Assembly (NCBI GenBank): GCA_031409815.1
Contig: JANNXV010000069.1
Location: forward strand, 1 to 6,654
Length of the DNA stretch: 6,654 nucleotides
Origin: JANLUX01 sp031409815
GTDB lineage: Bacteria; Bacteroidota; Bacteroidia; AKYH767-A; OLB10
Direction: 5' to 3'
Positions 6,196-6,654 of the stretch are shown piece by piece (positions within the stretch are counted from its first letter, which is position 1; every line of letters starts with the position of its first letter). A model generated the notes under the pieces. The model saw only the letters and a program-made list of their open reading frames with translations, did no database searches and was not told the DNA's origin. Made by a program: the position numbers and the translations under genes.

Positions 6196-6203
6196 CAAAA
6201 GTA
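6196..6203 (-). promoter_or_regulatory. Candidate -7 element (TACTTTTG) for the minus-strand methyltransferase
   Basis: Minus-strand reading of 6203-6196 gives TACTTTTG, an exact TAnnTTTG match and the same octamer as at 3230-3237. It ends 19 nt before the ATG, implying a leader of about 10-15 nt. No clear -33 TTG is visible at the usual distance. Confidence 0.5.
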
Positions 6204-6294
6204 AATTAAATTATTTTGTCGACTAGTAGTTGTTGTTTATAACCACGAATTAGTTGCTAAAATTATTTCACGGCTGAAATTGTAATCACTTGTT

Positions 6295-6302
6295 TATTTT
6301 TG
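6295..6302 (+). promoter_or_regulatory. Candidate -7 element (TATTTTTG) for the ABC permease gene
   Basis: TATTTTTG at 6295-6302 fits TAnnTTTG exactly and ends 14 nt before the ATG at 6317, so the leader would be under 10 nt. A TTG at 6280-6282 is only 12 nt upstream, short for a -33 element. Just upstream, ATTTCA-CGGC-TGAAAT (6265-6280) forms a 6-bp inverted repeat over the -20 to -35 area, which could be an operator but is short enough to be chance. Confidence 0.5.
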
Positions 6303-6316
6303 CCCATAAGTAAGTT

Positions 6317-6654
6317 ATGATAGAATACGAGATTAGGCCAAAGGAGAAATTGAGTTTTGGGATTACTGAATTGGTTCAATATCGCGAGCTGTTTTACTTT
6401 TTTACGTGGCGCGATATTAAAGTTAAGTACAAACAAACCTTTTTAGGATTTGCCTGGGCAGTGTTGCAACCCTTTTTGATGATGGTGGTGTTTTCTGTTT
6501 TTTTTGGTAAAGCACTTAACGTGCCGTCTGATAATTTGCCTTATCCGGTTTTTGTGTTTTCAGGTTTGTTGTTGTGGAATGTTTTTTCGACCGGTTTAAC
6601 GGCTGCCGGAAACAGTATGATTAACAATGCCGGTATTATAAAAAAAATATATTT
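6317..6654 (+). CDS. ABC-2 type polysaccharide exporter permease, Wzm/TagG-like (partial, 3' end outside window)
   Basis: An open frame from ATG 6317 to the window edge gives 112 residues with no stop; TAA at 6311-6313 in the same frame rules out an earlier start. The order is: a short cytoplasmic N-terminus (1-20), an amphipathic segment with YRELFYFFTWRDIKVKYKQT (22-41), then LGFAWAVLQPFLMMVVFSVF (43-62) as the first transmembrane helix, an external turn with PSDNLPYP (70-77), and VFVFSGLLLWNVFSTGLTAA (78-97) as the second helix, followed by GNSMINNAGIIKKIY. WRDIKVKYKQ, GFAWAVLQP and PYPVFVFSGLLLW closely match the conserved start of ABC-2 permeases that export O-antigen, teichoic acid or capsule across the inner membrane with a Wzt-like ATPase. 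The ATPase gene is expected downstream, outside the window. About 40 percent of a typical 270-residue member is present. Confidence 0.9.
   Translation, partial: MIEYEIRPKEKLSFGITELVQYRELFYFFTWRDIKVKYKQTFLGFAWAVLQPFLMMVVFSVFFGKALNVPSDNLPYPVFVFSGLLLWNVFSTGLTAAGNSMINNAGIIKKIY

Noticed and set aside
1..6654. CRISPR array, tRNA, rRNA, riboswitch or complete IS transposase
   Set aside because: No regularly spaced direct repeats, no recognisable structural-RNA sequences and no transposase motifs were seen; gaps between genes are all under 200 bp.

Overview
The window looks like part of a surface polysaccharide (O-antigen, capsule or exopolysaccharide) locus from a member of the Bacteroidota. Three things point there. 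The DNA is AT-rich. No convincing Shine-Dalgarno sequences precede the starts, while TAnnTTTG octamers, the -7 element of the Bacteroidota housekeeping sigma factor, lie upstream of most transcription units. The gene content (AsnB-type amidotransferase, several small methyltransferases, an ABC-2 polysaccharide exporter permease, the tail of a polytopic membrane protein) is typical of glycan loci in that phylum. A genus cannot be named from the sequence alone.

Layout from left to right. (1) 1-324, plus strand: 3' end of an integral membrane protein, perhaps a glycan polymerase or EPS-locus membrane protein. (2) 316-3161, minus strand: a two-gene unit in which a zinc-ribbon class I methyltransferase is followed after 17 bp by a full-length asparagine synthase/amidotransferase; its end overlaps gene 1 tail-to-tail by 9 bp. 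(3) 3162-3333: divergent promoter region. (4) 3334-5191, plus strand: two FkbM-family methyltransferases of different subtypes, separated by 70 bp. (5) 5192-5384: a convergent gap holding a compact element of about 123 bp with imperfect terminal inverted repeats, a central perfect 19-bp inverted repeat and a possible 3-bp direct repeat at its ends. It looks like a MITE or REP-like dispersed repeat and ends against the stop codon of the next gene. (6) 5385-6176, minus strand: another class I methyltransferase. (7) 6177-6316: second divergent promoter region. (8) 6317 to the window end, plus strand: the first 112 residues of an ABC-2 exporter permease of the Wzm/TagG type.

A working picture, by inference: sugars or lipid-linked glycans are decorated by amidation (AsnB homologue) and methylation (up to four methyltransferases), then exported by an ABC transporter whose permease starts at the right edge. 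Strand changes are frequent for a glycan locus (+ - - + + - +), with a separate candidate promoter for each unit, which suggests piecewise assembly rather than one long operon.

I found no wholly new system. The parts most worth a second look are the nested palindromic element at 5261-5383, the unusual density of methyltransferases, and the changed motif in the second FkbM protein.
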